Source of the DNA: Chitinophaga rupis
Lineage (GTDB): Bacteria > Bacteroidota > Bacteroidia > Chitinophagales > Chitinophagaceae
Reading direction: 5' to 3'
DNA: 64,000 nucleotides
Assembly (NCBI RefSeq): GCF_900109685.1
Contig: NZ_FOBB01000014.1
Location: forward strand, 1-64,000
Part shown: one piece after another, positions 34,801 through 42,860 of the stretch
How positions within the stretch are numbered: position 1 is the first letter of the stretch
How the letters are laid out: each line of letters opens with the position of its first letter
Notes under the pieces: generated by a model
What the model was told of the DNA's origin: nothing
The model's database searches: none
Seen by the model: the letters and a program-made list of their open reading frames with translations, nothing else
Made by a program: the position numbers and the translations under genes

Positions 34801-35151
34801 GCCTCCATGATACAGCTGATACTCATTGTCATAGATAGATCCCTTCTCACCAATACCGTGAAAGAAGATGATGAGGGGATACTTTGTGGAAGTGTCTGCA
34901 GCGTTGAAGTTCGGGGGATACATCAGGCGGAACTGCATGCCTTTGTAGATGTAACATTTGTAGGTGTCGCTGTTCCAGCTAACACGTTTGGTCCTTACCC
35001 ATTTACCAATCTGCCCCCAGGCAGGCTGGGTAGGGGGACTGGCGGAGTTGTAGGTTACTACTGGATCATTGGGATTCAGTACGCTTTGTGCCCATGCAGG
35101 CTGTGTGCATACCAGCATTAGTAGCACCAGTCGGAGGTAAAATTTGATCAT
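28804..35151 (-). CDS. Giant secreted multidomain protein, esterase-FN3-PA14, T9SS (2115 aa)
   Basis: Domains in order: signal peptide 1-21; alpha/beta-hydrolase about 60-280 (IIFFHGIGEKG, nucleophile Ser176 in EGLSGGG, His258 in GQGHGVWN); Ig-like region 290-440; FN3 at 448-540 and 548-636; PA14 about 640-785 (FLWQGWINIPTSGSYTFETN); FN3 at 795-882 and 890-982; cadherin/Ig-like 985-1170; module A1 1175-1348; FN3 1355-1445; Ig-like 1448-1540; module A2 1543-1715; FN3 1720-1810; module A3 1811-1980; T9SS type A tail from about 2033 (VENVYPNPFSSYINL). Modules A1-A3 share VNF...APWNN, N-SGV-PD-VM, FFGSR and YINAMV. It is exported and probably surface-bound or released. The substrate of the esterase may be an acylated polysaccharide; this is inference. 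Confidence 0.9.
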   Translation of the reverse strand: MIKFYLRLVLLMLVCTQPAWAQSVLNPNDPVVTYNSASPPTQPAWGQIGKWVRTKRVSWNSDTYKCYIYKGMQFRLMYPPNFNAADTSTKYPLIIFFHGIGEKGSIYDNEYQLYHGGQIHQSRVLSGAFNGFLLYAQNISGYWGNTQYDYINELINNFFIQQINVDPFRVMIEGLSGGGMATWDFLFRYPKQVAAATPISAANDTYDDYVQSWKYTPLWQFQGGVDKNPAPAVALMIQAAAQNAGANYKLKIYDGQGHGVWNLAWSETDYFPFMSRANKANPWPLYGRTEFCPGDPVNTTLGLTAGFDAYEWRKDGVLISGANSNTLQVTSFGTYTARVKSGSRWSPWSPIPVVVQTKAPTVTPNIQMAGLQSNVLPTPEGKDSVVLSLPDGYASYVWMKSGGTDTLGRAMNFTARETGSYIARVTEQYGCSSSFSAPFPVINAAGANAPDPAGGLLVTPFSKTQLKLNWTDKPSPLYNETAFEIYRSATAGGPYTLAGKVNADVLTFTDAGLQANTRYYYIVRAVNDNGAAPVSNEASGVTLADNQKPTAPGNLAQSGATRSSVNLTWTASTDDVGIDKYDIYFNGKKTFTVPAGTTSFAAYGLAAKTIYTVVIKARDLAGNESPASNQVTVATYQNGLNYKYYTTTADWTVLPNFNTLTPAKTGVVSTVSTSPRTQTDRFAFLWQGWINIPTSGSYTFETNSDAGSRVYIGSEVYDPAATPLVDNDGLHTSQYRAGTINLTKGTYPIIVTYFEGTGADNITLYWTSIANGILLRQAIPAQYFVDTLNLGAVPPTPTGASVTVISYNKLRVNWTDNSTAETGFEVYRSTSNNGTYTIVGTTAANATSFTDSLLNANTTYYYKLKAINNFGASGLTSSVNGKTQVLPTAPTAPNTLTATAVSGTQINLAWKDNSSNETGFEIYRSANTNTSYVLIATTAANATANASYSDQNLFPNARYYYRVRAKNDGGNSAYTNEVNTVTLNSLPVITDLPDRTMRYGTTLSFNVGASDPDEEDVSLTATNAPAFVSYGDDGSGGILLTFNPGAGDQGTYNIQITATDQHGGVSSKTFALTVNDNYLPVLSPISNVAIAEKATATVNLSSSDQNAGDPANWTATHLPSFATLTPNGNTATIQLAPGYADAGTYPVTVKVDDGKGGFDTKDFTITVTNVNPNYAVYVNFTDGAYQGAAPWNNTNKRPVQGDVFPNLLNNSGQNSGISMSVLTPWQNINGGSNTNNQGANTTGVYPVNVMTSSWWTQSVAQTIRLTGLNSKYKYSFTFFGSRAGISDARVASYTINGVSVTLNATNNSTQTVNINSVIPGADSSITISIAPAAGSTYAYINAMVVNAAFDDSTAPAKPANLVGTVLATGVKLSWSDQAYNETSYEVSRAATQGGAYTVLNPGASNANDTTYTDLNATSGQTWYYKVRALNQYGSSPYTDSIAVVVPNRPPALAAIANVSMKTDAVLQIPVTATDAAGDVITLSATGLPAFANLQTTGNGTGTINLAPGGTDIGKYTITVKATDNQGGSSTQTFTVQVTDKKITSVYVNCNLVEPASAPWNNFNALPNTNAGINNLQDEAGAASGITVTILDIFTGANNVGAVTGDNSGVFPDNVMHTFFYDQSGTDKRIRISGLSAARKYNLVFFGSRESVSDNRNTIYGAGGQTVTLNAASNTSNTVQLNGLTPDSSGNITFTVRQATGSVAAYLNAFVIQSYVDDGTPLAPANLVATSNSRTNIQLTWADKANNETGYEVWRSTTRNGTYSLLATVGANVTTYTNTGLAPNTVFYYKVRAIAGGVQSAYSNIATGGTLAYGIYVNFTVTNTATAPWNNTAALPNAGLAWNNLRDDVGNTTSVDLSIVNNFTGTNPAGAQTGNNSGVYPDKVLAESYYTETDTAVMLVSGLDLTKQYSFTFLGSRGSGGTRITAYKIGTKVVTLDANDNTSNTVTIENVVPNSNGEVTVTVYTALNYGYINAMVIKAFPPDDSTNLQSLPNNGGTMANGRSTNTVGIMGALAPGLQQAANTADGVDGVTVENVYPNPFSSYINLAIRQTKETRILIRLLDGNGRLILAKDLGKRSSGVYQERIDVGSNALGNGLYLLQILSENKPVKTIKLIRH

Positions 35152-35216
35152 ATAGTATGATTGAGTATCCGGTAATAATTAATTGTTACCAGGCTCTTTC
35201 ATGGGAAGTGATGGTT
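35152..35216 (-). promoter_or_regulatory. Conserved leader upstream of giant gene 1
   Basis: These bases, read on the minus strand, are nearly the same as those at 41488-41551 before giant gene 2. Shared parts include CCCATGAAAGAGCCTGG, then GGTAAC...TTACC (an inverted repeat), ACCGGATACTCAATCATA and the first codons ATGATCAAATT. It was copied with the gene and then kept, so it may hold a regulatory element. Confidence 0.5.
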
Positions 35217-35559
35217 AAATTATTAAGTATAGGTGAGTTCTCTCAGGAAGATGGTCGAAAAAAAAGTGGAATTGTCCCTACTCGATATATTCATCGCAAT
35301 TTAGAGAATAAAAATATTCCCGGTAGTTAAAAGTTGGTAAATGGCGTAAAATTACAGGTAAACCTCCTGATTTGTACAATAACCGTTTGGGGAAAGGCTA
35401 AAATAAAGGGGTATAAAATAGGAAGGGCCGGCTAAAAAGTACCGCTGCTTGCCTGCCTGCAGTTACTTTTTAGCCAGCCCTTGTAGAGGTATTGTGGTGT
35501 AAGCCTGCCACGCGCAACATCAAATTACGCAGCTGGCCATGGACCATCGACTATGGACC
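35217..35559. other. AT-rich gap between the two giant genes
   Basis: No gene is seen. AAGGGCCGGCTAAAAAGTA (35423-35441) pairs with 35464-35482 with one mismatch, a probable terminator for giant gene 2. GGCCATG GACCATC GACTATG GACCTTA (35535-35562) is a solo arm of the GTCCATG heptamer family and holds the stop codon of giant gene 2. Confidence 0.5.
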
Positions 35560-38500
35560 TTACTGTTTTACCAGCTTAAGTGTTTTTATCTGGTTATTAC
35601 CGGACAGCACCTGCAACAGGTATATGCCACGCTGCAGCTGCTGGTTGTTGATCTCCAGCCTTTCCTGGTAGGCGCCGCTGCCCCTGTTGCCCAGGTCTTT
35701 CAGCAGTACCGGCCGCCCATTCATATCTATTAACCTTACCTGTATGCGGCTGGCTGTTTGCCCGCTGCTTATGGTAAAGTTCAGGTTAATGAAGCTGGTG
35801 AATGGGTTGGGATATACGGTCACCGCTTCCACTGCATTCGCCGGCGTGTTATTTATTGCCGGTACGCCGCTCATAGCGCCCATGATCCCTATTGTTTGGG
35901 TAGTACGCCCGTTATCCATAGTGGCGGCAGCCACATTTACCGGAAGGGTTTCAAGGTTAGTGCTGTCTGTAGCAGGGAATACCTTTACCACCATTGCATT
36001 CAGGTGACCGAAATCAAAGGTGGAGTAAATGTCTATATACACTTCCCCGTTATTATCCGGTTTTACCTTATCAATAGTAACCGTGTTCTGCGTGTTATTA
36101 TTCGCATCCAGTGTTACGGCGCGGCTGCCTATTTTGTAACCGGTAATGCGGGTGCCCACATCTGCACGGCTGCCCAGGAAGGTAAAGGAGTATTCTTTCA
36201 GCTGATCCAGTCCGCTCATTTTTATACGTGCAGTATCTGCGCCTTCCGTATAGAATGATTCTGCCAGCACCTTATCCGGGTACACGCCGCTATTATTGCC
36301 GGTTTGTTTGCCGGCCGGGTTAGAGCCTGCAAAGGGCGCCAGGAAGGTCATATTAACGCCGGTGGTATTGCTGCCGTCATCTTTCAGGTTGGTAACCCGG
36401 TATCCTGCATCCGGTAATACCGAGATGTTAGTCCAGGGGGCAGGCGCCAGGTTTACAGAGGTAAAATTAATACTAAGGCTGTAGGCCATAGTGCTGCCGC
36501 CGGCAATATTGCTGAATGCAGAGGCTACGGTACCTGCCAGGGCCCTTACCTTATAATAATACACGGTGTTGGCGCTAACATTGTTGTCCGTGTAGGCGGC
36601 TGCATTAGCGCCCACGGTGGCCAGCACCGTATAGGCGCCGTTCTTGCTGTTGGCGCGCCATATTTCGTAGCCGGTTTCATTGCTGGCTTTATCTGCCCAG
36701 GCCAGCTGTATGCTGGTTCTGCCGGCGGATGTGGCGGTCAGGTTATCCGGGGCAATGGGAATGCCATCATCTACATAAGACTGTATTACCAGCGTGTTCA
36801 GGTATGCGGAGAAGGAACCGGGAGCCTGTTTTACGGTAAAGATGATATTACCGCTGCTATCCGGCGCCAGGCCATTCAGCTGCACGGTATTGGTGGTATT
36901 GCTGGCCGCATTTAATATTACACTGTCGCTGCCCGCTGCGTAAATAGTGTTCCTGTTATCCGATACAGCGGTACGGCTGCCAAAGAACACCAGGTTGTAT
37001 TTACGGGTGGCGGAAAGGCCGCTGAGGCGTATGCGCCTGGCGGCGCCGCTTTGGTCGTAGAAGAATGTTTGCATTACGGTATCCGGGTACACGCCGGTGT
37101 TGGTGCCTGTTACAGCGCCTACATTATTGGCGCCGCTAAAGGCATCGAGTATGGTAATGCTAATGCCGCTGCCTGTGCCGGTTTCATCTTTCATGTTGCT
37201 GATCCCTGCATTCACATTGGGCAGCGAATTAAAGTTGTTCCAGGGTGCGCCGGCCGGCTGTACCTGGTTGCAATTCACGTATACCGTAGATATTTTGTTA
37301 TCCACTACCTGTACGGTAAAGGTTTGGCTGCTGGAATCGCCCTTGTTGTCTTTAGCAACTACCGTTAGCGTGTATTTGCCAATGTTGGCGCTGGCAGGCG
37401 CCAGCTGCAGGGTAGCAGCGCCATTACCGGTGGCGGTAAGGGTGGCAAAGGCCGGGAACCCGCTGGCACGCAGGGTTATAGTGTCGCCCGCAGCATCTGT
37501 AGCGCTAAGGGCTATCTGCCGCGTGCTGTCGGCCTTTATGATCACGTTATCTATAGCTGCCAGTACCGGCGCTTTGTTGGGCACCAGTATGGATATGCTA
37601 TCTGTAAAAGGTGAAGTGCCGGCGCTATTAACAGCCCTCACTTTGTAATACCAGGTTTGGCCGCTGGCAGCGTCAGCATCCGTATAGGCGGTATCGTTAG
37701 CTGCGCTGGTATGTATCAGGGTAAAGGTGTCGGCAGGGGTAGCGCTGCGGCGGTATACCTCATAGCTATCTTCATTATACGCCTGGTCTGTCCAGCTTAG
37801 CTTTACGCCCTGGGGAACACTGGCAGCTGTAAAATTGCCCGGTTGTGCAGGTGCAGTACCGTCGTCATAAACAACGGTGATCACCATCGCATTAATGTAA
37901 GCATACTGGGAGCCTGCAGCAGGCTGCAGGTCTATTTTAATATTGCCCGCACTATCCGGCCTTACGTTATTGATGGTTACGGTCTGGCTGGTGTTGTTGG
38001 ATGCGTTCAGCGTTACGCTGCTGCCATTAATGGTATAGCTGGCAATACGGTTGTCTGCTACGCCATAGCGGCTGCCAAAAAAGGTAAAGTTGTATTTATA
38101 CGCTGTGGGCAGGCCGCTGAGCTGCATGGTTTGCTTGTCGGTGTTGGTCCACCAGTTACTGGTCATTACATTATCCGGGTACAGGCCGGCATTGCTGCCG
38201 GCATTATAACCCTGGTTATTGGTATTGGCGCCGCCATTCACGGTTTGCCAGGGCGTAAGCACGGTCATGCTAAAGCCGGAGGCATTGCCTTTATCATCTT
38301 TCCAGCCGGAATATATATCGTTCTGCAGGGGCTTCTTATTGGTATTGTTCCACGGGCTGCCGGCTATATAAGAGCCGTCGGTGAAATTAACGTATACCTT
38401 ATAGTTGGGATTTACGTCAGTAACGGTAATGGTAAAACGCTGGGTAGCCAGCCCGCTTCTGTTATCCGATACCTTCACCGTTACATTATAGGTGCCGGCA

Positions 38501-41487
38501 TTTGCATAGCCGGGTTTTACCAGCAGCTGCGCGGTATGGCCGGCCGGTGTAAGCGTTGCAAAGGAAGGCAGTCCGGTAACCGTCCATATAGCCGTATCCG
38601 TAGCATTTTGATCGCTGGCAGAAAGGCTTACCTGCAGGCTCTCTTTTTCAGCCAGGGTTATGTTGGCAATGGGGCTTATTACCGGTTGATAGTTATCATC
38701 TACCGTTATTTTAAATATTCGTGTGGTAACGCCGTTATGCTGGTCGGTAGCAGTTGTTGTAATGGTATACGCACCGGTATCTGCCTGGGCAGGGGAGAAG
38801 GTAACAGTAAGGCTGCCTGCGCTGCTGTCGGTAATGGCGGCAAAAGCCGGCAGGCCCGTAATGGCCTGGATTACAGCCTCATTGTCCGGGTCAGTGGCGG
38901 TAATATGGTAGGTTAGCTGGGTGCCGTAGCGCATGGTTTGGTTTGCCAGGCCGCTGATAACAGGCAGGCTGTTCAATGTTTGCTTTGTTAGCTCATTGGA
39001 GTAGCCGCTGCTGCCATCCCCATTCTTAGCCAGTACCTTATAGTAATAAACGCCATTGGCAAACAGCCCGGTATCCGCATACTGTACGGTGGTGCCGGAG
39101 CTGGCAGCCAGTGAGGCCAGCAATAAGTAAGTGGTGTTATTGTTGTAAGAGCGGTACAGCTCAAAGCTGGTTTCATTGTTGCTCCTGTCCGTCCATTGCA
39201 GGTCTATGCGGTTGGCCGATACGGCGGTAGCCGTAAGTGCGTTGGGCGAAGTAGGTAATGACGCTTTGCTGGTGGTGCCCTGTATATAATTACTTAAGTC
39301 GCTGCCACCATATTTGTTGATGGCTTTTAGCTTGTAATAGTAGCTGGTGTTGGGAGATAAACCTGCATCAGTATAGGTGCCTGCATTGGCTGCTACAGTG
39401 GCTACAATTTTGTAAGTGCCGCCGGAGGTGGTGCTTTTGTATATCTCAAAGGCGGAGGCGCGGCCGCTGCTATCGGCCCAGCTTAAACGCAGCTGGTTAG
39501 AGGATGCGGCAACGGCAGTTAAGTTATATGGTATGGCCGGTACATTGCCCAGGGTAATGGTATCGGTAGCATTTACTGCGGCAACAGATACCTGGTTGCT
39601 GGCCGGCGATTCATTGCCTGCCAGGTCGCGGGCCCTTACCACAAAGTTATATACCTGGCGGTAATTAAGCCCATATACTGTTATGGCAAAACTATCTTTA
39701 GGCGTGGTGTAGCTTTTAATACCGTCTACATACACATCGTACCGGTCTACCCCCACATTATCTGAAGCAGCGCTCCACTTTAACCTGATGGTATTGCGGG
39801 TGGCGCTTACCTTGGTTAAAGCTCCGGGTGCGCCTGGCGCGGTAGTATCTGCTTTGGTGGTGGCGCTGGCTTCGTTGCTCACCGGCGCTGCGCCGTTATC
39901 GTTCACTGCCCTTACAATATAATAAAAGCGGGTATTGGTGGGCAGGCTGGCGTCTGTATACGTAAGTACATCCGCATTTACCTTAGCTACCAGCTGGTAC
40001 TTGGTGCCGGGTGTAAGGGTACGGTATATTTCAAAGAATGTTTCATTATACGCCGGGGATGGCTTATCGATCCAGTTCAGTTTTAACGAGGTTTGGGAAA
40101 GGGAGGAAACAATGAGGCCTGCAGCGGCATCCGGGGCATGTGCGCCATTGGCCGGAATTACGCGGAAGGGTGCGGAGAAATTGTCGGAGCAGCCGTATTT
40201 TTCAGTTACCCGCACTATATAGCCGCCGGTATCACGTGCTGCAAAAGTGCTGTTACGGCCTAAGGTATCCGTACCACCGGCTTTCATCCATCTATAGGTG
40301 TCATAACCATCCGGTTCTGCCAGCACTACGCTGTCTTTCCCTTCCGGTGTGGGCAGTACGTTACTTTGCAGGCCGCTGGTGGTTATAGGGGGTGTTATGG
40401 TAGGTGCTTTAGCGCCAACCACTACGGGCTGGGGCGACCAGTCAGACCAGGTGTTGCCGCTCCTTACCCGGGCATCGTAGGTGCCATAGCTGCTTGCCAG
40501 CAGCGTATTGCCGGTAGCGCCGGGTATTACCGTCCCGTTCTTACGCCACTGGTAGGCGTCAAATCCGGCGGTGAGGCAAAGCGTGGTATTCACGGTTTCA
40601 CCGGTACAATACTGGTAATGATTATATAATGGCCAGGGATTGGCTTTGTTAGCCCGCATGATGAATGGGAAAAAATCGGCCTCATTCCAGGCAATATTCC
40701 ATATGCTATGTCCCTGGGTAGGGTAAATAGTAAGCTTATAGTTGGCGCCGGCATTTACTGCAGATGTTTGAATAAGCGTAGCTACAGACGGGTTGGGATT
40801 ACCATCTTTACCACCCTGGAAATGCCATACGGGTATGGCTTTCCAAAGCTCTACAGAATCATCGTAAGTGTCTTTTGCTGCGCTGATGGGCGTTGCACCG
40901 GCCACAAATTTAGGATGGCGAATGAGCATATCCCAGGCGGCCTGGCCGCCGGCGGAATAACCGTCTATGGTTACACGGAATATATCCGCATGCAGCTGGG
41001 GAGCCATAAAATTGGTAACGATCTGCACCAGGTAATCATATTGCGTATTACCAAAGAAACCGGTCAGATTCTGCGGAAAGATCACAAACCCGTCGTAGGA
41101 GCCGTCGTTCCTTTTAGCCAGGTGCTGGGTGCCGCCTGCTTCCAGTTGTTTTTCGTTATTATAAATATCTCCTTTGGATCCTGTACCGTGAAATACAATG
41201 GTAACGGGATATTTCTTGGTGGTGTCTGCCGCATTGAAGTTTTTGGGGTACAGCAGGCGGAACTGCATACCGTTATAAATATAACATTTATAATCATCGG
41301 TGTTCCAGCTCAGGATCTTGGTTCTTACCCATTTGCCAATTTGGTTATAGGCGGGTTGCACCGGGGGCTTGGATGAGTTGTATGTTACTACTACATCATT
41401 CGGATCCAGTACACTTTGTGCCCATGAGAAAGATGACTGAGTGCAAATGAGCATCAGTATCACCAATCGGAGATAGAATTTGATCAT
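35560..41487 (-). CDS. Giant secreted multidomain protein, esterase-FN3, T9SS (1975 aa)
   Basis: Paralogue of its downstream neighbour, in the same order without PA14. Signal peptide 1-23; hydrolase about 60-282 (TIVFHGTGSKG, Ser178 in DGYSAGG, His260 in TQGHSIWN); Ig-like regions to 445; FN3 about 452-545 and 552-638; then directly FN3 at about 648, where the other protein has PA14; further FN3, cadherin-like pair; module A copies near 1035-1208, 1403-1575 and 1671-1840 separated by FN3 and Ig-like units; T9SS tail (VEAVTVYPNPFTSFINL) with closing LKTLKLVKQ. The whole length difference (140 residues) is about one PA14 domain. It probably arose by tandem duplication that included the leader. 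Confidence 0.9.
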   Translation of the reverse strand: MIKFYLRLVILMLICTQSSFSWAQSVLDPNDVVVTYNSSKPPVQPAYNQIGKWVRTKILSWNTDDYKCYIYNGMQFRLLYPKNFNAADTTKKYPVTIVFHGTGSKGDIYNNEKQLEAGGTQHLAKRNDGSYDGFVIFPQNLTGFFGNTQYDYLVQIVTNFMAPQLHADIFRVTIDGYSAGGQAAWDMLIRHPKFVAGATPISAAKDTYDDSVELWKAIPVWHFQGGKDGNPNPSVATLIQTSAVNAGANYKLTIYPTQGHSIWNIAWNEADFFPFIMRANKANPWPLYNHYQYCTGETVNTTLCLTAGFDAYQWRKNGTVIPGATGNTLLASSYGTYDARVRSGNTWSDWSPQPVVVGAKAPTITPPITTSGLQSNVLPTPEGKDSVVLAEPDGYDTYRWMKAGGTDTLGRNSTFAARDTGGYIVRVTEKYGCSDNFSAPFRVIPANGAHAPDAAAGLIVSSLSQTSLKLNWIDKPSPAYNETFFEIYRTLTPGTKYQLVAKVNADVLTYTDASLPTNTRFYYIVRAVNDNGAAPVSNEASATTKADTTAPGAPGALTKVSATRNTIRLKWSAASDNVGVDRYDVYVDGIKSYTTPKDSFAITVYGLNYRQVYNFVVRARDLAGNESPASNQVSVAAVNATDTITLGNVPAIPYNLTAVAASSNQLRLSWADSSGRASAFEIYKSTTSGGTYKIVATVAANAGTYTDAGLSPNTSYYYKLKAINKYGGSDLSNYIQGTTSKASLPTSPNALTATAVSANRIDLQWTDRSNNETSFELYRSYNNNTTYLLLASLAASSGTTVQYADTGLFANGVYYYKVLAKNGDGSSGYSNELTKQTLNSLPVISGLANQTMRYGTQLTYHITATDPDNEAVIQAITGLPAFAAITDSSAGSLTVTFSPAQADTGAYTITTTATDQHNGVTTRIFKITVDDNYQPVISPIANITLAEKESLQVSLSASDQNATDTAIWTVTGLPSFATLTPAGHTAQLLVKPGYANAGTYNVTVKVSDNRSGLATQRFTITVTDVNPNYKVYVNFTDGSYIAGSPWNNTNKKPLQNDIYSGWKDDKGNASGFSMTVLTPWQTVNGGANTNNQGYNAGSNAGLYPDNVMTSNWWTNTDKQTMQLSGLPTAYKYNFTFFGSRYGVADNRIASYTINGSSVTLNASNNTSQTVTINNVRPDSAGNIKIDLQPAAGSQYAYINAMVITVVYDDGTAPAQPGNFTAASVPQGVKLSWTDQAYNEDSYEVYRRSATPADTFTLIHTSAANDTAYTDADAASGQTWYYKVRAVNSAGTSPFTDSISILVPNKAPVLAAIDNVIIKADSTRQIALSATDAAGDTITLRASGFPAFATLTATGNGAATLQLAPASANIGKYTLTVVAKDNKGDSSSQTFTVQVVDNKISTVYVNCNQVQPAGAPWNNFNSLPNVNAGISNMKDETGTGSGISITILDAFSGANNVGAVTGTNTGVYPDTVMQTFFYDQSGAARRIRLSGLSATRKYNLVFFGSRTAVSDNRNTIYAAGSDSVILNAASNTTNTVQLNGLAPDSSGNIIFTVKQAPGSFSAYLNTLVIQSYVDDGIPIAPDNLTATSAGRTSIQLAWADKASNETGYEIWRANSKNGAYTVLATVGANAAAYTDNNVSANTVYYYKVRALAGTVASAFSNIAGGSTMAYSLSINFTSVNLAPAPWTNISVLPDAGYRVTNLKDDGSNTTGVNMTFLAPFAGSNPAGKQTGNNSGVYPDKVLAESFYTEGADTARIKMSGLDQLKEYSFTFLGSRADVGTRITGYKIGSRAVTLDANNNTQNTVTIDKVKPDNNGEVYIDIYSTFDFGHLNAMVVKVFPATDSTNLETLPVNVAAATMDNGRTTQTIGIMGAMSGVPAINNTPANAVEAVTVYPNPFTSFINLNFTISSGQTASRIQVRLIDMNGRPVLLKDLGNRGSGAYQERLEINNQQLQRGIYLLQVLSGNNQIKTLKLVKQ

Positions 41488-41757
41488 ATATTATGATTGA
41501 GTATCCGGTAATAAATTCATTGTTACCAGGCTCTTTCATGGGATATGAATGGTTAAAATATTGGAATAGATGAATTCCCGAAGATGATCACACAATAATT
41601 CACAACAATGCAGATCAACAACAACGTAATAGTCTACACGATTAAAATCTGTGCAAGTTAGCAAACAAATTTTTCCCGTTCTATTAAAATTTTATTAAAA
41701 TCTGATCACCGGAATAATTCTTCCTCAGAAAGTTTAAAGACCTGTTGTGGGAGCGGG
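41488..41757 (-). promoter_or_regulatory. Upstream region of giant gene 2 with the conserved leader
   Basis: 41488-41551 matches the leader of giant gene 1 (see 35152). The remainder is AT-rich up to the acyltransferase stop. TTTGTTTGCTAACTTG on the minus strand may contain promoter elements, but spacing is poor. Confidence 0.4.
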
Positions 41758-42855
41758 TTACACGCCCACCAGGAACTTACTCTTTTTCCCTAAGATCCTT
41801 TGAGTTAACTGTAACGTCCATATGGAAAGTAACATTACTATTATAAGGCATACAGCCCAAACCACTAAATTACCCGGCATAGCTGCGTGAAATATCTTCT
41901 GGTACGCACCTCTCAATAACAGCACAAAGAAGTAGTGCACAAAATAAATACCAAAACTCAGCACCGCCAGCACATCTACAAATTTTGGCACATATTTTTC
42001 CAGCCTCCAGAGCCAGTAAAGGTAAAAAGGGCAGAACAGCATTTTATGCGTGTAGTCCACGTTATCATAAAAGCGGGGGCTTATAAAATAATTCAATACT
42101 AAAAAAGCTATAGGCAGCACCGTTACTAAAACCCAGTATTTACGGGCAAATACAAGGTATTCATCTTTATAACGGCTCAGGAACATTCCAAAAACATATA
42201 CGGATAAAAAGTGCACCGCCATGACCAGCGTATCACTTAAGGTACTGCGTTGTATCACTAATGATATGATAATAAGCCCCGGCAAAACACCGTAATATAA
42301 TTTCGGATGCCGGTCCACATACAGCAATATGGGTGCTATCAAATAATATAAAGTGATCATGGGTATAAACCACAACTGTTGCAAATGCGCCCCATGCAGC
42401 AAATAATAGCTGCCCTGGCGCCACAGGCTCCACGTTGCAAAATCCGGGTGATCCTGCAGCGTAAAACCGTTAATATCCTGCGATATCAGGCGGTAAGCCA
42501 TTACTGGTATGGATAACAGCAGGTACGGGCAAATTACGTTCTGGAACTTTTTAACCAGGTAATCCTTATACTCAAATTTGGCAGAAAGGTGCTGAAATAA
42601 GTAGCCTGCAATGAACAGGAACAGGATGGTGGAGTTTTGCATAATGATATCCAGCACCTTATGCGATACGGAACCCTCTTTCCAGTTTAATAAAATGTGC
42701 GCGCCTACTACATAAATAATAGCCACTCCACGGAAATTGTGGATGTAGCCAATGAATTTCTTGGGGGCTTTGGCTGCATTTACCGGCGCAGCAGGGGGAA
42801 CAATGGCGGCAGGCGCCAGGGTATTGTCCGTTGTGAGTGGTAATTGTTTTTCCAT
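41758..42855 (-). CDS. Membrane acyltransferase, acyltransferase-3/OafA type
   Basis: 365 aa with about ten hydrophobic helices. N-terminal signature IHNFRGVAIIYVVGAHILLN (Arg and His of the catalytic region) is typical of AT3 proteins that O-acetylate or otherwise acylate extracellular sugars. FLFIAGYLFQHL and LSFGIYFVHYFFVLLL fit the fold. It lies 5 bp downstream of the GT2 gene and is probably in the same operon, so it likely modifies the locus polysaccharide. The first 30 residues are Pro/Ala-rich and cytoplasmic. Confidence 0.9.
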   Translation of the reverse strand: MEKQLPLTTDNTLAPAAIVPPAAPVNAAKAPKKFIGYIHNFRGVAIIYVVGAHILLNWKEGSVSHKVLDIIMQNSTILFLFIAGYLFQHLSAKFEYKDYLVKKFQNVICPYLLLSIPVMAYRLISQDINGFTLQDHPDFATWSLWRQGSYYLLHGAHLQQLWFIPMITLYYLIAPILLYVDRHPKLYYGVLPGLIIISLVIQRSTLSDTLVMAVHFLSVYVFGMFLSRYKDEYLVFARKYWVLVTVLPIAFLVLNYFISPRFYDNVDYTHKMLFCPFYLYWLWRLEKYVPKFVDVLAVLSFGIYFVHYFFVLLLRGAYQKIFHAAMPGNLVVWAVCLIIVMLLSIWTLQLTQRILGKKSKFLVGV

Positions 42856-42860
42856 ACCTG

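Noticed and set aside
37843..38916. Long open frame of 357 codons on the strand opposite to giant gene 2
   Set aside because: It lies wholly antisense to FN3 and module-A coding DNA. The frame is open because of the periodic codon usage of the real gene. It shows no family motif.
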